Shown here piece by piece: positions 6,579 to 7,460 of a DNA stretch of 7,460 bases (the first letter of the stretch is position 1; each line of letters begins with the position of its first letter). This stretch comes from an uncultured Actinoplanes sp. (GTDB lineage Bacteria > Actinomycetota > Actinomycetes > Mycobacteriales > Micromonosporaceae), in assembly GCA_934667465.1 (NCBI GenBank), contig CAKUMG010000260.1:1-7460 (forward strand). Reading direction: 5' to 3'. The position numbers were made by a program, and so were the translations under genes. The notes beneath the pieces are model-generated. The model worked only from the letters and a program-made list of their open reading frames with translations. It searched no databases and had not been told where the DNA came from.

Positions 6579-7328
6579 ATGCGCAACAGGTCGATCAAGG
6601 CAAGCGTGGCCACGCTCGTGGTGGCCGCCGGGCTCCTCACGGGCTGCGGAGGCGGCGACGCCGACGCGGGGGCCACGACCGCGCCCGCCACCGAGGCCGC
6701 CGGCGGCAACGGCATCGCCGACCTCGACGCCACCGCCGTCCTGGAGAAGTCCAAGGCGGCGCTCGCGGCCGCCAAGTCGTACAACGTCGCGGGCGAGCTC
6801 GAGCAGGACGGGCAGACGGCGTCGATGGACATCTCCGTCGTCGGCCCCTCGCTGGTCGGCTACGTCTATGTCGGCAAGGGCCGGGTCAACCTGCTGCGCG
6901 CCGGCGGCAACAGCTACGTCCGGCCCGACGAGCTCTTCTGGACCGCGTCGACGGGCGACGCCCGGAAGGCCGCCGCCCTCAACGACGACCTCGGCGAGAA
7001 GTGGGCCCAGGTGCCCGCCGGCGACACGACGTTCGGTCCGCTGTTCGACATCGCCGACGCCGACACGCTGCTCGCGCCGGAGGGCTCGCTCTCCAAGGGC
7101 GAGGAGGGCGAGGTCCGCGGCACCCCGGTCGTCGCGCTCAACGACTCCGCCGGCGGCGTGCTCTACGTCGCGACGGACGGGGAGCCCTACCCGGTGCGGC
7201 TGCAGGGCACGTCCGTCGAGGACGGCCTGAACTTCTCCGGCATCGGCGAGGTCGTCAACGGCGCGACCAAGCCGGCCGCGACCCAGGTCGTCACGCTCGC
7301 CTCCCTGATGGCCGGCGCGGGCGAGTAG
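6579..7328 (+). CDS. Small secreted lipoprotein, LppX/LprG-like (LolA-type fold suspected)
   Basis: A 249-residue predicted lipoprotein anchored on the outer face of the membrane. The N-terminus MRNRSIK is basic, followed by a hydrophobic core (about 8-20) and the lipobox LTGC with lipidated Cys23. A Gly/Asp/Ala/Thr-rich linker runs to about residue 45. The mature domain starts with a helix like ATAVLEKSKAALAAAKSY and then alternates short strands and turns, with segments such as YVYVGKGRVNLLRAGGNSYVRPDELFW. That layout resembles actinobacterial LppX/LprAFG lipoproteins, which bind lipids in a half-barrel; this is a judgement from pattern, not an alignment. At about 227 mature residues it is far too short to be the family-5 solute-binding protein expected for the upstream importer. 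It has its own ribosome binding site and a 185-base gap from the operon, so it is probably a separate transcription unit. Its TAG stop lies inside a 12-bp palindrome. Confidence 0.88.
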   Translation: MRNRSIKASVATLVVAAGLLTGCGGGDADAGATTAPATEAAGGNGIADLDATAVLEKSKAALAAAKSYNVAGELEQDGQTASMDISVVGPSLVGYVYVGKGRVNLLRAGGNSYVRPDELFWTASTGDARKAAALNDDLGEKWAQVPAGDTTFGPLFDIADADTLLAPEGSLSKGEEGEVRGTPVVALNDSAGGVLYVATDGEPYPVRLQGTSVEDGLNFSGIGEVVNGATKPAATQVVTLASLMAGAGE

Positions 7329-7337
7329 GTATACCTA
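7326..7337. promoter_or_regulatory. 12-bp perfect palindrome TAGGTATACCTA, possible operator or -10 region
   Basis: The sequence is its own reverse complement over 12 bases and begins with the TAG stop of the lipoprotein gene. It is strikingly A+T-rich for this genome, and overlaps a second palindrome, CCTAGG (7334-7339). It could be a repressor site or hold a -10 element for the downstream gene. No consensus -35 was found upstream. Confidence 0.4.
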
Positions 7338-7340
7338 GGA

Positions 7341-7372
7341 GCGCCCCGGCCGGCGAAGATAGGTCGGGGCGT
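7341..7372 (+). terminator. GC-rich hairpin, candidate factor-independent terminator without T-run
   Basis: Bases 7341-7351 can pair with 7362-7372 in an 11-bp stem (nine Watson-Crick and two G-U pairs) around a 10-base loop. It starts 12 bases after the lipoprotein stop. No T-run follows, which is common among actinobacterial hairpin terminators. If transcription of the next gene starts within 7326-7337, the same hairpin would instead lie in its leader. Confidence 0.55.
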
Positions 7373-7376
7373 CCGA

Positions 7377-7439
7377 TGTGGCGGCTCCCTGGTGAACCGA
7401 GGATGGAGACATCACCGGAACACGAGGAGAGCCGCCATG
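7377..7439 (+). promoter_or_regulatory. Leader inverted repeat that could pair over the start codon of the last gene
   Basis: GGCGGCTC at 7380-7387 is the exact inverse of GAGCCGCC at 7429-7436, directly before the ATG at 7437. T7379-A7437 and two G-U pairs could extend the stem across the start codon. Inside the loop, 7389-7395 can pair with 7412-7418 (seven pairs, one G-U). Most of the ribosome binding site GAGGAG (7424-7429) would stay unpaired on the 3' side. This could limit translation; no known riboswitch class is recognised. Confidence 0.4.
7424..7429 (+). promoter_or_regulatory. Ribosome binding site for the last gene
   Basis: GAGGAG ends seven bases before the ATG at 7437 and decides this start over an in-frame GTG at 7392 that lacks such a site. 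Confidence 0.7.
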
Positions 7440-7460
7440 CTGAACCACCCGGACCTGATG
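7437..7460 (+). CDS. Start of an unidentified gene (3' end outside window)
   Basis: Only eight codons are visible, reading MLNHPDLM, and the frame is open at the window edge. The ATG is supported by GAGGAG at 7424-7429. Short actinobacterial proteins of unknown function often start with a similar His-Pro-containing stretch, but eight residues are too few to name a family. The gene is set apart from the lipoprotein by a hairpin at 7341-7372, so it probably has its own expression control, possibly including the inverted repeat that covers its start. Confidence 0.6.

Noticed and set aside
6499..7230. Open frame of 243 codons overlapping the lipoprotein gene in another frame
   Set aside because: It is Arg/Pro/Ser-rich without a domain; the frame at 6579 has a ribosome binding site, signal peptide and lipobox.
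7392..7436. GTG at 7392 as start of the last gene
   Set aside because: It is in frame, but has no ribosome binding site at the right distance, whereas ATG 7437 has GAGGAG.
1..7460. CRISPR arrays, tRNA or rRNA genes, insertion sequences, attachment sites
   Set aside because: No spaced repeat array, RNA-gene pattern, transposase or terminal inverted repeat was seen; the only clear tandem repeat is the coding one at 5911-5991.

Overview
The window is very G+C-rich (by eye about three quarters G+C, with nearly all codons ending in G or C) and reads as actinobacterial chromosome. GTG starts, tight ATGA/GTGA gene overlaps and a single rare TTA leucine codon fit Streptomyces- or Micromonosporaceae-type organisms; the genus cannot be fixed from sequence alone. 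All genes lie on the + strand.

Positions 1-6393 hold one compact operon of five overlapping genes. It opens with the C-terminal end of a DppB/OppB/NikB-type permease (1-288), then a DppC-type permease (285-1187) and a single polypeptide carrying both the DppD and DppF ATPases (1184-2800). Together these make a peptide/nickel/opine-type ABC importer whose solute-binding protein is not in the window and is probably encoded upstream. Overlapping directly are two exporter-fold half-transporters (2790-4598 and 4573-6393), each a six-helix membrane domain fused to an ATPase. Their ATPase motifs are complementary: the first has Asp and Asn in place of the catalytic Glu and switch His but a perfect LSGGQ signature; the second has all catalytic residues but an altered LSAGE signature. 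This is the pattern of an asymmetric heterodimer with one working and one degenerate ATP site. Joining an importer to an exporter-type heterodimer by overlapping genes suggests both handle the same small molecule, such as a peptide or metallophore released by one and recaptured by the other. This is inference; no biosynthetic gene is present.

Positions 6394-6578 are non-coding and contain a 10-bp palindrome, a possible -10 element and a good ribosome binding site. A separate gene for a small secreted lipoprotein (6579-7328) follows. Positions 7329-7436 are non-coding but structured: a 12-bp palindrome that includes the lipoprotein stop codon, a GC-rich hairpin resembling a terminator, and an inverted repeat that could pair over the start codon of a final gene, of which only eight codons are visible (7437-7460).

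The observations most worth checking are the importer-exporter coupling, the asymmetric ATP sites, a 27-bp tandem repeat expanding the ATPase domain of the second half-transporter, the TTA/rare-codon/G-run cluster at the domain junction of the first, and the start-codon hairpin at the right edge.
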